A DNA stretch of 25,539 bases from JBCDBH01 sp039184055 (GCA_039184055.1 JBCDBH010000043.1:1-25539), one strand, 5' to 3'. Shown: positions 1 through 8,399, counted from the first letter of the stretch. The notes: generated from the sequence alone by a model not told the origin. Translations and numbers: made by a program.

Positions 1-511
1 CGCCGAGACCGAAGGCCGCCGACAGCCGCGACGACACCGCCATCAGATCCTGTTGCGCCAAAAGCTCGGGTCGTCGCGTATAGATGTCCAGATAACGCTG
101 GCAGTCGATCCGATCACCGTCGAGCAGGGAGTCGTCACAGCCTTCGATGATCTCCTCGACCACCGGAAAGACCCCGCCACCGACCACCACGCCACCACGC
201 CGAGGCGTCGCCAAGCCACCGTCGAAACCAGCCTGTCGCCAGGCGTTCTTCGCCGCCCACAGGGCGAAACGGAGGGTTCGATTGTCACGTTCTTCAGGGT
301 CGGCGCCGTCCACGGGGAGCGCGTCCAGATCGACCTCGGCGCCGATGGACACGGGAAACGGTCGACTATCGAATTGACGGATCGGAGCGATACCCGAGCG
401 GCCGTCGATCACCTGGCGCCAAAACGGTTCGAGCTCGACCCCCAACGCCGTGGCGACCCCGAGCCCGGTGATCACGACCCGTGGCGCCTCGGACCCGCGC
501 GCCGCGACCAT
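1..511 (-). CDS. Beta-ketoacyl-ACP synthase (KAS I/II type), N-terminal part, cut by window edge
   Basis: Reading from an ATG at 511, the frame is open to the window edge (170 codons). It starts with the thiolase-fold signature VVITGLGVATALG at about residues 12-24, followed by FWRQVIDGRSGIAPI, both typical of FabF/KAS II enzymes. This family condenses malonyl-ACP with an acyl-ACP in the cytoplasm. The visible part stops at AVSSRLSAAFGLG, just before where the nucleophilic Cys normally sits, so the Cys-His-His triad cannot be checked and a chain-length-factor-like inactive KS is not excluded. The start lies 2 nt after the stop of the ACP gene, so the two are almost certainly co-translated. 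The KS probably works on the ACP encoded next door. Confidence 0.88.
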   Translation of the reverse strand, partial: MVAARGSEAPRVVITGLGVATALGVELEPFWRQVIDGRSGIAPIRQFDSRPFPVSIGAEVDLDALPVDGADPEERDNRTLRFALWAAKNAWRQAGFDGGLATPRRGGVVVGGGVFPVVEEIIEGCDDSLLDGDRIDCQRYLDIYTRRPELLAQQDLMAVSSRLSAAFGLG

Positions 512-513
512 GG

Positions 514-1122
514 CTAAATCCCCAGGGCCTCGAGATCGCCGAGCAAGACTTGATCGCCGTCGGGCAGCGGAAAGGTCGAGTCGCAATCGCTGCACACCCG
601 CTCGAGCGCGGTGGTCGACTCGACGATCTGGCCGCCGCCGCAGGCTTCGCAAACGCGTGGCAGCTCCGCCTTGGCGCGGAGCAGGCGTCCGACGACGCGA
701 ACGAAGGTTTCGGCGGTAAGCAACGATCCGACGTCGTAGACCCGTAAACCCGGCACCAAACGGCTCTTGTCGACCTCGGGCATCATCTTGCCGAGCACGT
801 CGAGACCGAGATCGGTCACCACACCTTTCTCGATCAGCTTCTCTTTCCCGAACAGACTTTCGGCGCGTTGCAGCATGTTGCGTTGCGGCATGCGGACACG
901 GAAGCGATCCTCGAGTCGAAACGCGATATCGAGAAAATCGAGGGATTCGCTACCGAGCTCGTCGACCAGCGAGGCGTTGGGCGTCACGTCGGCCAAGTCG
1001 AGGTCGAGCGCTTCGGCGATCGCTTCGATCACTCCCTCACGAATCTCGTCTTCGCTCACGGTCGATCCGTCGACCAAGATGTCGCCGTCCAGGATCTCGT
1101 CGACCGTCCCCGCTTCATTCAT
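514..1122 (-). CDS. Acyl carrier protein fused to a C-terminal zinc ribbon
   Basis: This 202-aa protein has an acidic ACP domain at residues 25-100. The phosphopantetheine site is LGSESLDFLD, with Ser60 in the DSL position, followed by an AFRLEDRF helix typical of ACPs. A middle helical stretch (100-150) leads to a zinc ribbon with two CxxC pairs, Cys158/Cys161 and Cys177/Cys180. Ordinary ACPs are about 80 aa and have no metal site, so the tail is extra and may dock a partner enzyme. A good Shine-Dalgarno (GGGAGAG) sits about 7 nt before the ATG. The gene follows the enoyl reductase by 25 nt and precedes the KS by 2 nt. The ACP call is firm; the role of the zinc ribbon is inferred. Confidence 0.85.
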   Translation of the reverse strand: MNEAGTVDEILDGDILVDGSTVSEDEIREGVIEAIAEALDLDLADVTPNASLVDELGSESLDFLDIAFRLEDRFRVRMPQRNMLQRAESLFGKEKLIEKGVVTDLGLDVLGKMMPEVDKSRLVPGLRVYDVGSLLTAETFVRVVGRLLRAKAELPRVCEACGGGQIVESTTALERVCSDCDSTFPLPDGDQVLLGDLEALGI

Positions 1123-1147
1123 ACCCGTCTCTCCCTACCCGACAACG

Positions 1148-1909
1148 TTAGTAGCTGATCGAAAAGCCACCATCGACGACGATCGTCTGGCCACGGATCC
1201 ATTCACTATCGGGACCACACAGCATCGCCACCGCACCCGCGATGTCCTCGGGTCGTCCGAGCCGGCCCGCCGGCGTACGCGCAATCACCTTGGCACGTAA
1301 GGCTTCGTATTCTGGGTGACTTTGCACCGACTCAGTGTCGACCAGACCGCCACACACCACGTTCACATTGATACCCAAAGGAGCGTACTCGACTGCCATA
1401 TAACGCGCAAGCGATTCGACCGCTGCCTTGGCGGCGCCCAACGCTGCGTAATCGGGCGCCACCGACGACCCGCCGAGACTGCTGAGCGCGACGATCCGCC
1501 CACCCCGCTCACGCATCAGCTCGGCGGCCGCGCGTCCGGCGAGGAGAAAGGCTCGTGTGTTGATGTCCTGGGTACGCTGCCAGCCGCGCAGACTCAGCTC
1601 CTCGACCGGTCGAAAGGTAGCGCGCGCCGCATTGCTGACGAACACATCGAGACGCCCGAAGCGCGCACGAATCTCGTCGAACAACGCGTCGAGGAGCTCG
1701 GGGCGGGCAACGTCGACCCGCGTCGCCGAGGCCGCGACGCCGAGCGACTCGAGCGCCGCGACGACCTCACGAGCCGCTTCGATCTGGGTGCAATAGGTGA
1801 TGACGACGTGCTCGGGCGTCTCGCGAGCCAGACGAAGCGCGATCGCGCGACCGATGCCACGCGAGCCGCCGGTGATCAAGACGATCTTGCCGGTCAGAAA
1901 ACCCGACAT
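1148..1909 (-). CDS. fabL: FabL-type enoyl-ACP reductase (short-chain dehydrogenase family)
   Basis: The protein is 253 aa with a Rossmann fold and nucleotide motif TGGSRGIG at residues 13-20. At first sight it resembles FabG, but the catalytic stretch is Tyr154-x6-Lys161 (YAALGAAKAAVESL) rather than Tyr-x3-Lys. Tyr-x6-Lys is the hallmark of enoyl-ACP reductases. The flanking text (GRLDVFVSNAA, SSLGG before the Tyr, VVCGGLVDTES, WIRGQTIVVDGG) matches Bacillus FabL closely from memory of that protein. It would reduce the trans-2-enoyl-ACP double bond, probably with NADPH. A strong SD (GAGGAGAAGG) precedes the ATG, and the start overlaps the upstream GT4 gene by 16 nt. No ketoreductase is visible in the window, so that step would come from elsewhere. 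A promiscuous SDR is the main alternative. Confidence 0.82.
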   Translation of the reverse strand: MSGFLTGKIVLITGGSRGIGRAIALRLARETPEHVVITYCTQIEAAREVVAALESLGVAASATRVDVARPELLDALFDEIRARFGRLDVFVSNAARATFRPVEELSLRGWQRTQDINTRAFLLAGRAAAELMRERGGRIVALSSLGGSSVAPDYAALGAAKAAVESLARYMAVEYAPLGINVNVVCGGLVDTESVQSHPEYEALRAKVIARTPAGRLGRPEDIAGAVAMLCGPDSEWIRGQTIVVDGGFSISY

Positions 1910-3063
1910 GTGGCCTTCTCCTCGATCTGAAATCCCGGCGCGACGGCATGTCTCTGGCGCACCACCCGACGATAGACCTCCTCGAGCCTGGCGGCGCTCC
2001 GGTCGATATCGAACGACTTGGCGACATGAGCCGGCCCCGCCTGGGCCAGCCGGTCCCAGAGATCCGCATCACGCCGTAGCCTGGCGATCCAGGTCTCCCA
2101 AACCCGTGGATCGTGCGAATCGATCAGGCAGCCGCCCGAGCCCCTCGGTACCACCTCGGCCAATCCCCCAACTGTCGAGGCGAGCACCGGAGTACCGACC
2201 GCCATAGCCTCGATGGCGATCTGGCCAAACGGTTCATAGCGGCTCGGCACCAAAACCATCCCGGCCGAGGCGAGCACCTCTTGGAGTGGCTCGGCATCGA
2301 GCCAACCCGGAGCGTCGACACGATCGGGATAAGCAGAAGCGAGATCGGCGATCCGCGCGGCCCAGCCCGGCTCGCCATGCCCACCGGCGAACACGAAACG
2401 GATCGTCGTATCGGTTCGCAGCAAGCGCAACGCGGCTTCGATGGCCACGTCGATCCCCTTGCTTCGGGTGAACCGGCCCGCGAAGACCACTGGACCGTCG
2501 AGCCGTCGCGATGTAGGTGCCGTGTCGGTCTGCGCAACCGCTAGACCGTTGGCGATCTGGGTCACGCGCGACGACACGTCGGGAAACGCGATGACCTCCG
2601 GAAACACTGCCTCCAGAACCCGACCTTCAGCCTGGCTGAGCACCACGACGTGATCGCTCTGCTCGAGCAACGCGGCCTGTCGGGCATCCCACGGCTCGGC
2701 GACTGCACGGTCGTCGATCTCCAGAGTCGGCACACCGTGTACCGTGGTGACGACGGGAAGGTCGAAACGCTCCCGCAGCGCCAGGGCCAAGCCACCGAGA
2801 CGGAGCGCGTGGACATGGACGACATCGAAATCTCGCGGGTCGACCGGGAATCGATCCATCGGTAGAGAGCTGACCTCGAGGTTCTCGTGCAAGCTCCGAT
2901 ACGAGCACGGATACGAGCCCAACCCGAATACATCGTCGGCGACCAGCACGCGTACTCGCACCCCACGTCGCGCCAGCGCCTCGCATTGTCGCGCCACCGC
3001 CGTGCCGATTCCCGACCAGACGCGGGGTGGGTAGTCGGCGGTGAGCACCAGCACGTCGGTCAC
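1894..3063 (-). CDS. GT4-family glycosyltransferase
   Basis: This 389-aa protein is a GT-B enzyme. The N-terminal acceptor half begins with VLVLTADYPPRVWSGIGTA, where the glycine-rich loop is typical of GT4. The donor half carries VFAGRFTRSKGID at about 193-205 and the nucleotide-sugar signature SRYEPFGQIAIEAMAVG at 274-290, with both GT4 glutamates. Such enzymes transfer a sugar from a nucleotide donor with retention; donor and acceptor cannot be read here. The start codon is GTG and overlaps the stop of the upstream fusion gene by 4 nt (GTGA), showing translational coupling. A cytoplasmic or membrane-peripheral location is likely, since no membrane segment is seen. Confidence 0.9.
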   Translation of the reverse strand: MTDVLVLTADYPPRVWSGIGTAVARQCEALARRGVRVRVLVADDVFGLGSYPCSYRSLHENLEVSSLPMDRFPVDPRDFDVVHVHALRLGGLALALRERFDLPVVTTVHGVPTLEIDDRAVAEPWDARQAALLEQSDHVVVLSQAEGRVLEAVFPEVIAFPDVSSRVTQIANGLAVAQTDTAPTSRRLDGPVVFAGRFTRSKGIDVAIEAALRLLRTDTTIRFVFAGGHGEPGWAARIADLASAYPDRVDAPGWLDAEPLQEVLASAGMVLVPSRYEPFGQIAIEAMAVGTPVLASTVGGLAEVVPRGSGGCLIDSHDPRVWETWIARLRRDADLWDRLAQAGPAHVAKSFDIDRSAARLEEVYRRVVRQRHAVAPGFQIEEKATCRVF

Positions 3064-5018
3064 GGTCGAAGCTCCGGTGGCAACGACAGCCGACCGTCCG
3101 GATCGCGTTGGGTGGGATCGTGTTTCTTCGGCGGGCTCTCGTCCCGATCCTCTTCTTTCTCGGCCTCTGGCCGACGCGCCAAGATGGCGAGCTCACCCGA
3201 TTCCGTGCCGCCGAGCTTGCGGAACAGGCGCATCCAGCGAGGCGCGTGGCCCACCAGAGCGGGCGGCTCGACACGCTCGATGATCTCGAAGCCTCGATCG
3301 GTCAACAGTCGTTCGAGCGAGTCGTGATCGAAATATTGAATGTGGGCCACCGGATTGATCGCCGGCCAGCGCTTTCCCAACACCCGAAATTGCAGCGACG
3401 CGATATCAGGAACCGCCACGTAGACGATGCCCCCGTCGACCAAGGCGTCATGGATCCGGCTGAGGAAGGCTCCGGGATCGGGCAGATGCTCGAGCAGATG
3501 ACTCGCCACCACGGCGTCGAACTGCCCCCATGGCAACGGCTCGTCGCCACCCGGTGGCATGGTGATGCGATCGCCGAAATAGACCCGCATGCGATCCCGT
3601 CGACGTGCCGAGGCTTCGACGCCGTAGACGTCGAAACCGAGCCCACGCGCCATCCGCATCAGGCTGCCGTCGCCAAATCCGAGATCGACCAATCGCGGCC
3701 CGGGAGCATGGTCACCGAGCAGACGACACACGAAACCCGACCACATACGTTGCGAGGCGAGGAATTCGTCGTCGCCCTCGTCGTCGTGCTCGCGAGCGAG
3801 CCGAGCGGTGATCGTGTCCTGCAGTCGCGGGCTGACAAACACGTGCGAGCAGCCCGCGCATCGATGAAGCGCAAAGCCACGCTGTCGCAGCAGCAGACGA
3901 CGCTCGCCCGAGCCACACACTGGACAACCTTCGACCTCGACCAGTGCCTCGACACCACATGCTTCGACGAAATCAGCGAGAGACGACATGGCATCAAGAG
4001 ACGACAAAGAATCCGAGGAGGAATCGGCCGTGCTCGATTCGGCTTCGACCGGCTCGAAGACCTTCAGCCGTTTGGCTTCGGCAAGATGCTCGCCGAGCTT
4101 GGCGTATGCAATGTCACGCTCGTTCTCGGGAAGCCCAGCGGCCAGCTCGGCAAGCCGGCGACAATCGTCGGCCAAGATCGCAGCGACCCGATCGCTGGCG
4201 TCGTCACCTTGCCGACGCACGATCCCGACGAGATTGGGTTGATCCCGCGCTTCATCCGCCGCGACGTCCTGTAGATCATTGAGCTTTTGCGCCACCGCGT
4301 AGTAGTCGGTCAGAAAAGGATAGAGCGGTGAGGCGCAATCCGGATCGATCGCGACGTAGAGACAGCGCCAATAATCGACGTTCTTGAGGGCAATCAGACG
4401 CTGATAGTAGGCGTCGTCCCAGCGCTCGGCGGGTGCGTGCTCGAGCATGGCGCCGATCACCGCGCGACGCGCGCTGTCCACGACCTGCCCCAAGCGAGGG
4501 CCATCAGGCATGCGATCGAGCTCGGCCACACCCTCGAGACAGAGCAACAACGCCGACAAGACGGTGAGCCCTTCGGCACGTCGCCCGGCTCCATGGCTGT
4601 CGCTGAGCCGCGCCAACAGCGTCGGTCGACGTTGCCGATAGCGATAGTGACCGTCGAGCACATCGTCGAGCAGCCGAAGCGAGAGGTACACGAAACCACA
4701 CGCGGCGACATTCCGTCGCAGGTTCTCGCCTTCCACCGACGTCACCACGGCAAAGGTCGGCAGATCCCAAAAGGTCCACTGCAGCCACTCGACATAGTCG
4801 GTGAGCATGGCCGCCAGGTCGACACAGAGCGGATCGTCACCGCTGATCTCACGGATCCGCTCGCGAAGACGATCGAGCGCTTCCCCCACGCCGGCGGCGA
4901 CGTCATGTCGATTGCGTTCGATCTCGTCACCATGACGTTCGGCGACCCGTGTCGTGCTCTCGGCACACTGCGCTTCCAACGTTGCGATCAGACCGTCGAG
5001 GGCGCGATCGCCACTCAT
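3060..5018 (-). CDS. Isoprenoid-synthase-like domain / zinc ribbon / SAM methyltransferase fusion
   Basis: The protein is 652 aa. Residues 40-320 are all-helical with Asp118-Asp-Val-Leu-Asp122 (DDxxD) and a second metal-type motif Gln244-Lys-Leu-Asn-Asp-Leu-Gln-Asp251, with Asp255 beyond. These are the paired Mg-diphosphate sites of class I isoprenoid synthases; the second resembles both the prenyl synthase QxxDDxxD and the terpene synthase NSE motif. A Ser/acidic linker (322-345) leads to a zinc ribbon (Cys365, Cys368, Cys387, Cys390). A class I methyltransferase follows, with motif I LVDLGFGDG (443-451), acidic Glu468 and SHLLEHLPDP (506-515). The start at 5018 is chosen because it gives an ATGA overlap with the upstream gene; the frame is open further upstream but unconvincing. 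A prenyl chain could be made or bound and then methylated, which is inference. Fusion by a sequencing indel is unlikely because the frame is continuous. Confidence 0.8.
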   Translation of the reverse strand: MSGDRALDGLIATLEAQCAESTTRVAERHGDEIERNRHDVAAGVGEALDRLRERIREISGDDPLCVDLAAMLTDYVEWLQWTFWDLPTFAVVTSVEGENLRRNVAACGFVYLSLRLLDDVLDGHYRYRQRRPTLLARLSDSHGAGRRAEGLTVLSALLLCLEGVAELDRMPDGPRLGQVVDSARRAVIGAMLEHAPAERWDDAYYQRLIALKNVDYWRCLYVAIDPDCASPLYPFLTDYYAVAQKLNDLQDVAADEARDQPNLVGIVRRQGDDASDRVAAILADDCRRLAELAAGLPENERDIAYAKLGEHLAEAKRLKVFEPVEAESSTADSSSDSLSSLDAMSSLADFVEACGVEALVEVEGCPVCGSGERRLLLRQRGFALHRCAGCSHVFVSPRLQDTITARLAREHDDEGDDEFLASQRMWSGFVCRLLGDHAPGPRLVDLGFGDGSLMRMARGLGFDVYGVEASARRRDRMRVYFGDRITMPPGGDEPLPWGQFDAVVASHLLEHLPDPGAFLSRIHDALVDGGIVYVAVPDIASLQFRVLGKRWPAINPVAHIQYFDHDSLERLLTDRGFEIIERVEPPALVGHAPRWMRLFRKLGGTESGELAILARRPEAEKEEDRDESPPKKHDPTQRDPDGRLSLPPELRP

Positions 5019-5956
5019 CGATTCGCCCCGGCCAAACGGATCAAGACGGCCGCGATCCACGCGCAGTCGAGCGCCGGTGAGGCGAGAGGGTACGTCCGAA
5101 ACGACGTTCCCCGGTTGCTCGCGCCGGCGAGCAGGTGGTCGATCAAGAGACCCTCGAGATCCGCCGGCACGGCATCGGAACGCTCGACATCGAGCAACGC
5201 GCTGATCGTCACCATGTCCGATAGCTCGATCTCGGAAGCGCGCCGTCGGAGCCGCGCGCCACAGCTTTGCGCCACCGTCCGCGCCACCGCGTCGTCCCGC
5301 AACGCGACCGGCAGCTCGGCCCACGCGCTGGCGACGGCATGGTCGAGCCATGGATCGTCAGGGTGATCACCGAGCCCTTGACCAAAACGTTCGACGGTCT
5401 CCCGATCGGCAACCGCCGCGACCGCATGCAAACGAGTCTTATCGGCCTCGGCGAGCGCGGACTCTGGCGCCTGATCGCGTACCCGTTCGATCAGCCTGTT
5501 GCGAAACCACTCGCGGGACGGACCAGCGTCACGCAGCCGAACGCATCCGGCCCACGCGGTGGTCGTGAGGTCGATCTCACCCGCCGCGCCCCGTCCGTGA
5601 AGTCGCCAGCCGATGCTCGGCTCTTGCTGCCAACGAAGAAAGTGGCTGATCCGGGTCCGTAGGATCGCCACGCGATCGGCGAATACCGATCCGGTCATGC
5701 CAATCGCCACGTGCAGCGACGAGGTCGGATCGAGAAACGCCAGCGCCTCGGCCACCCAGGCCGACACCAGCGGGGTCGACGTCAGAAGCTGACCGCCACC
5801 TGGCTCGGGCTCGAAGGCGGCGATTTCACCGGTCGGTAAGCTGTGTTGCTCGATAATCACCAAGGCTCGCGCCAGCGCGATGGCGAGACGTGGATCGGGC
5901 GCGGTCCGAACCGGTGATACGACGAGTCGCTGCTCGGCGTCGACACGTAGCGTCAT
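5015..5956 (-). CDS. Terpenoid-cyclase/prenyltransferase-like alpha-alpha toroid protein
   Basis: This 313-aa, mostly helical protein has repeat-like segments recalling the squalene cyclase/prenyltransferase toroid: ALVIIEQHSLPTGEIAAF (31-48), STPLVSAWVAEALAFL (60-75) and FLRWQQ...GWRLHG (106-121), then DLTTTAWAG (129-137). In class II terpene cyclases the last position reads DxDDTA; here it is Asp129-Leu-Thr-Thr-Thr-Ala, so the protonating Asp is missing and ordinary cyclisation is doubtful. The length is about half of a squalene-hopene cyclase, like a single-barrel domain. The start at 5956 gives an ATGA overlap with the upstream GT9 gene, and its end overlaps the isoprenoid synthase fusion in the same way. 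Co-translation with a DDxxD protein supports a terpenoid link. The fold call rests on motif rhythm only. Confidence 0.55.
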   Translation of the reverse strand: MTLRVDAEQRLVVSPVRTAPDPRLAIALARALVIIEQHSLPTGEIAAFEPEPGGGQLLTSTPLVSAWVAEALAFLDPTSSLHVAIGMTGSVFADRVAILRTRISHFLRWQQEPSIGWRLHGRGAAGEIDLTTTAWAGCVRLRDAGPSREWFRNRLIERVRDQAPESALAEADKTRLHAVAAVADRETVERFGQGLGDHPDDPWLDHAVASAWAELPVALRDDAVARTVAQSCGARLRRRASEIELSDMVTISALLDVERSDAVPADLEGLLIDHLLAGASNRGTSFRTYPLASPALDCAWIAAVLIRLAGANR

Positions 5957-7614
5957 GACGCCATGGCTCCATGCTGCCGATCGATCCGGTGCCGGTCGAT
6001 CCGATGCAGGAGCTTGTGGAGATTCGACGTCTCCCACAACGTCCAACGATGGCGAATGAAAAGCTCGATATCGGCGCGACGCTGGGGCGTATCGATGGTG
6101 TCGAGCGGTGGCAGCGGCGCCAATGCCCGTCGATATTCGATATCGCCCATCAGCGGTTCGAGTGTCTCGAGCGGCGTCTCGAGAAAGTACGCCACGGCAC
6201 GCCCGAGCTCGGTATAGGCGGTCACGATGTCACCCGTGCCCCGCCCGGCGAGCAAAGCGGTGAGCGTACGTCCCGCCGTCACCACGTCATCGGCGGCGAC
6301 CGGCATCCGCGCGTCGGCGTGAAAGAGCGTCTCGAGCACCCGCCGCATGCCATCAGCGGTATCGGAGATCGCCGCTTCGTCGTCGAAATAGTAGGCCTGG
6401 GCTCCCGGTACCCGCCACGCTTCAAAGCCTCGTCGCGCCACCACCAAGGCAGGCACGCCGTAGGCAGGCGCGGCGTGCGCCGCGAACGAATCGGCGCAGA
6501 TCACCGCATCGGCCGACCGCAGAGCCGTGATGGCGTCGAACAAGCTGAGGGTGCGCTGATCGGTGGAGCGCGCCACCTCGATCTGGACACCCTCTCGACT
6601 TCGCCCTCGCACGCTCGAGGCCAGCATGGCGGCGAATCGCTCGGTGTCGAGATTTGGTCCGCTGTCGAAACGTACTGAGATCTCCCCAGTCGACGGCAAT
6701 GCCTTGGATACCACGCGACTCCATCGTTCGGGATCGGGCTCGTATTTCGAACTGAACGGGCTGACGAAGACGGTTCGGGAGGGCGACGATGATCGCTCGA
6801 CGACGCTCGATGCACCCGGCGCGGCAAGCTCGATCGTCGGCATCAACCAGCCGAGAAGCTGGCGCAACAACGCGTAGTAGTTGTCGAAATACCCGGCCGG
6901 TGGTTGGTGGTGGTGGAGCCACCGACGCTCTTTGTCGAGCGCCCACACGCCCCGCGCGCCGAGCGCTAGCTCGGCGTACCACGCCGGTCCGGGCTCGGCC
7001 CCCATCGCCCCGAGCAGAGCGGGTTTCTCGAAATCGACCACCATCACGCCATCGAAAACACCGAGCGTGTCACCACGGGTGATCGCCACCAACTCGGCGA
7101 GATCGCGATACGACGTGACGACGTCGACCCCGTCGACTCCCTTCCACAACCCGTCGTAACCCGACAAGACGGTGATCTCGGCATCGGGACAGGCGCGAGC
7201 GAGCGCGGTGGCGGCCGGCGCGCAGAGGATCTCGTCACCGATGCCGATACCGGGCCCCAAGACCAGCAATAGACGCCGTGTCGACGTCCAGAACGACAAA
7301 TCGGGTGGCGACGACGACGCGATCACCGCCTCGGGCTCTTCGGTGAGCAAGAACGCCAGCAGGCGATCGAGCACGCCGTCGATATCACGTCGAAAGCTCG
7401 CCGGAGTCAGACTCGCGACGCGCTTCAAGACCTCACCCAGCTCGGCGGGCGAGCGTTCGTCGAGCACCGGCTCGATCAGCGGCACCAGGCTCTGCAAGCC
7501 GGCGAGACGACGGATCAAATAATGCCGATTGCTCGAGCTGATCGGTCGACGGGACAAGAAGAAGAGATAGCGCACCAAAAGCGTGAACGGCAGCCGCGCC
7601 GGGCCCAGCCTCAT
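5953..7614 (-). CDS. GT9 (heptosyltransferase-like) glycosyltransferase with extra N- and C-terminal regions
   Basis: The protein is 553 aa. The core looks like ADP-heptose:LPS heptosyltransferases: LLLVLGPGIGIGDEILCAPA at 115-134 (the GIGDxIL loop) and ADAVICADSFAAHAAPAYG at 368-386, matching the GT9 donor motif with Asp375 and His380. GT9 enzymes are usually about 350 aa; here roughly 110 residues precede the core and over 100 follow it. The N-terminal extension is basic and partly hydrophobic (TLLVRYLFFLSRRP) and may touch the membrane. The start at 7614 is chosen for its 4-nt ATGA overlap with the upstream gene. The acceptor is unknown; in this operon it may be a lipid or lipid-linked glycan rather than LPS core. 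Confidence 0.8.
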   Translation of the reverse strand: MRLGPARLPFTLLVRYLFFLSRRPISSSNRHYLIRRLAGLQSLVPLIEPVLDERSPAELGEVLKRVASLTPASFRRDIDGVLDRLLAFLLTEEPEAVIASSSPPDLSFWTSTRRLLLVLGPGIGIGDEILCAPAATALARACPDAEITVLSGYDGLWKGVDGVDVVTSYRDLAELVAITRGDTLGVFDGVMVVDFEKPALLGAMGAEPGPAWYAELALGARGVWALDKERRWLHHHQPPAGYFDNYYALLRQLLGWLMPTIELAAPGASSVVERSSSPSRTVFVSPFSSKYEPDPERWSRVVSKALPSTGEISVRFDSGPNLDTERFAAMLASSVRGRSREGVQIEVARSTDQRTLSLFDAITALRSADAVICADSFAAHAAPAYGVPALVVARRGFEAWRVPGAQAYYFDDEAAISDTADGMRRVLETLFHADARMPVAADDVVTAGRTLTALLAGRGTGDIVTAYTELGRAVAYFLETPLETLEPLMGDIEYRRALAPLPPLDTIDTPQRRADIELFIRHRWTLWETSNLHKLLHRIDRHRIDRQHGAMAS

Positions 7615-8396
7615 CGCGACGGCTCCGGCGCGGACGCCAAGGACGCGAGCCGCCACGCGTCGTCTTCACGACAAAAGAGCGCGAGGCGCGTGTCGAGCAG
7701 AGTCGGTTCGGGCGTCCCGTCGCGTGGCGTGAAATCGATTCGCAGCGGCGCGAGCACCAAGACCCCGAGCGGATGCGGCACCGGCTCGGGAACCCGACTC
7801 AGCCGAATGTCGAGCTCGCCATCGACTCGGGGCTCCAAGAAACGGGTCAGCTCGATGCGTAGACCATCCTTGTCGATCTCACGATCGTCGACGATGACGT
7901 GATAGCTGTCGGCGACCCAGCCCATCGCATCGTCGATCGCGTGACGCGACACGGCGTCGATGAAGTCGAAGAGCGTATCGATCACCTCGGCGGCATCACG
8001 ATCGGCGAGCTCGTCGTCGGGCCCCGGCGTCTCGAGCACCGCCGGCGGCACGACGATGAGATCGTCCGTCGGTGGCGCCGTGGGCGTGGTGAATCCAGTG
8101 GCCGGAGCAGGCGAGGTTGGAGCCGGCGTCGTTACGGGATCGAAATAACGATCCCAAGCAGGCGCGCCACGCCAGCCGTCCGGCGTACCGTGATCGGGCG
8201 ACCAGGGCACCAGCAGATCGGTGGCGCTGGTCAACAGCTGCTCGGCTCGACGTCGCGCCGCGACATCGTCGGTCGGCGACGACCAGGCGACAGCTTCACC
8301 AGCCCCTCCGCCGGGAACGGGTGAGGTCGCCGCGGGCGACGCCGCCATCTCGCGCAACAACCGAAGCACTTCGAGCATCCGTGGATCGGTCGACAT
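7611..8396 (-). CDS. Hypothetical protein with C-terminal NTF2/SnoaL-like domain
   Basis: This is a 261-aa protein. Residues 1-65 are helical and charged, 66-130 form a Pro/Thr-rich low-complexity linker, and 136-254 resemble an NTF2-like cone: a long helix (VIDTLFDFIDAVSRHAIDDAMGWVADSYHVIV) followed by beta strands ending in DTRLALFCREDDAWRLASL. NTF2-like proteins include cyclases and isomerases of polyketide pathways as well as pure binding domains. No catalytic residue can be assigned, so function is left open. It starts 3 nt after the dehydratase stop and overlaps the GT9 start by 4 nt. The linker suggests two independently folded parts. I do not recognise a specific family member. Confidence 0.6.
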   Translation of the reverse strand: MSTDPRMLEVLRLLREMAASPAATSPVPGGGAGEAVAWSSPTDDVAARRRAEQLLTSATDLLVPWSPDHGTPDGWRGAPAWDRYFDPVTTPAPTSPAPATGFTTPTAPPTDDLIVVPPAVLETPGPDDELADRDAAEVIDTLFDFIDAVSRHAIDDAMGWVADSYHVIVDDREIDKDGLRIELTRFLEPRVDGELDIRLSRVPEPVPHPLGVLVLAPLRIDFTPRDGTPEPTLLDTRLALFCREDDAWRLASLASAPEPSR

Positions 8397-8399
8397 CGA

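Noticed and set aside
1148..1909. Calling the SDR a FabG ketoreductase
   Set aside because: The catalytic pair is Tyr-x6-Lys, not Tyr-x3-Lys, and the surrounding sequence agrees with FabL.
5019..5351. A longer N-terminus for the isoprenoid-synthase fusion
   Set aside because: The extra 111 codons are Arg-rich and are the shadow of the toroid gene; the ATG at 5018 gives the same 4-nt overlap seen through the operon.
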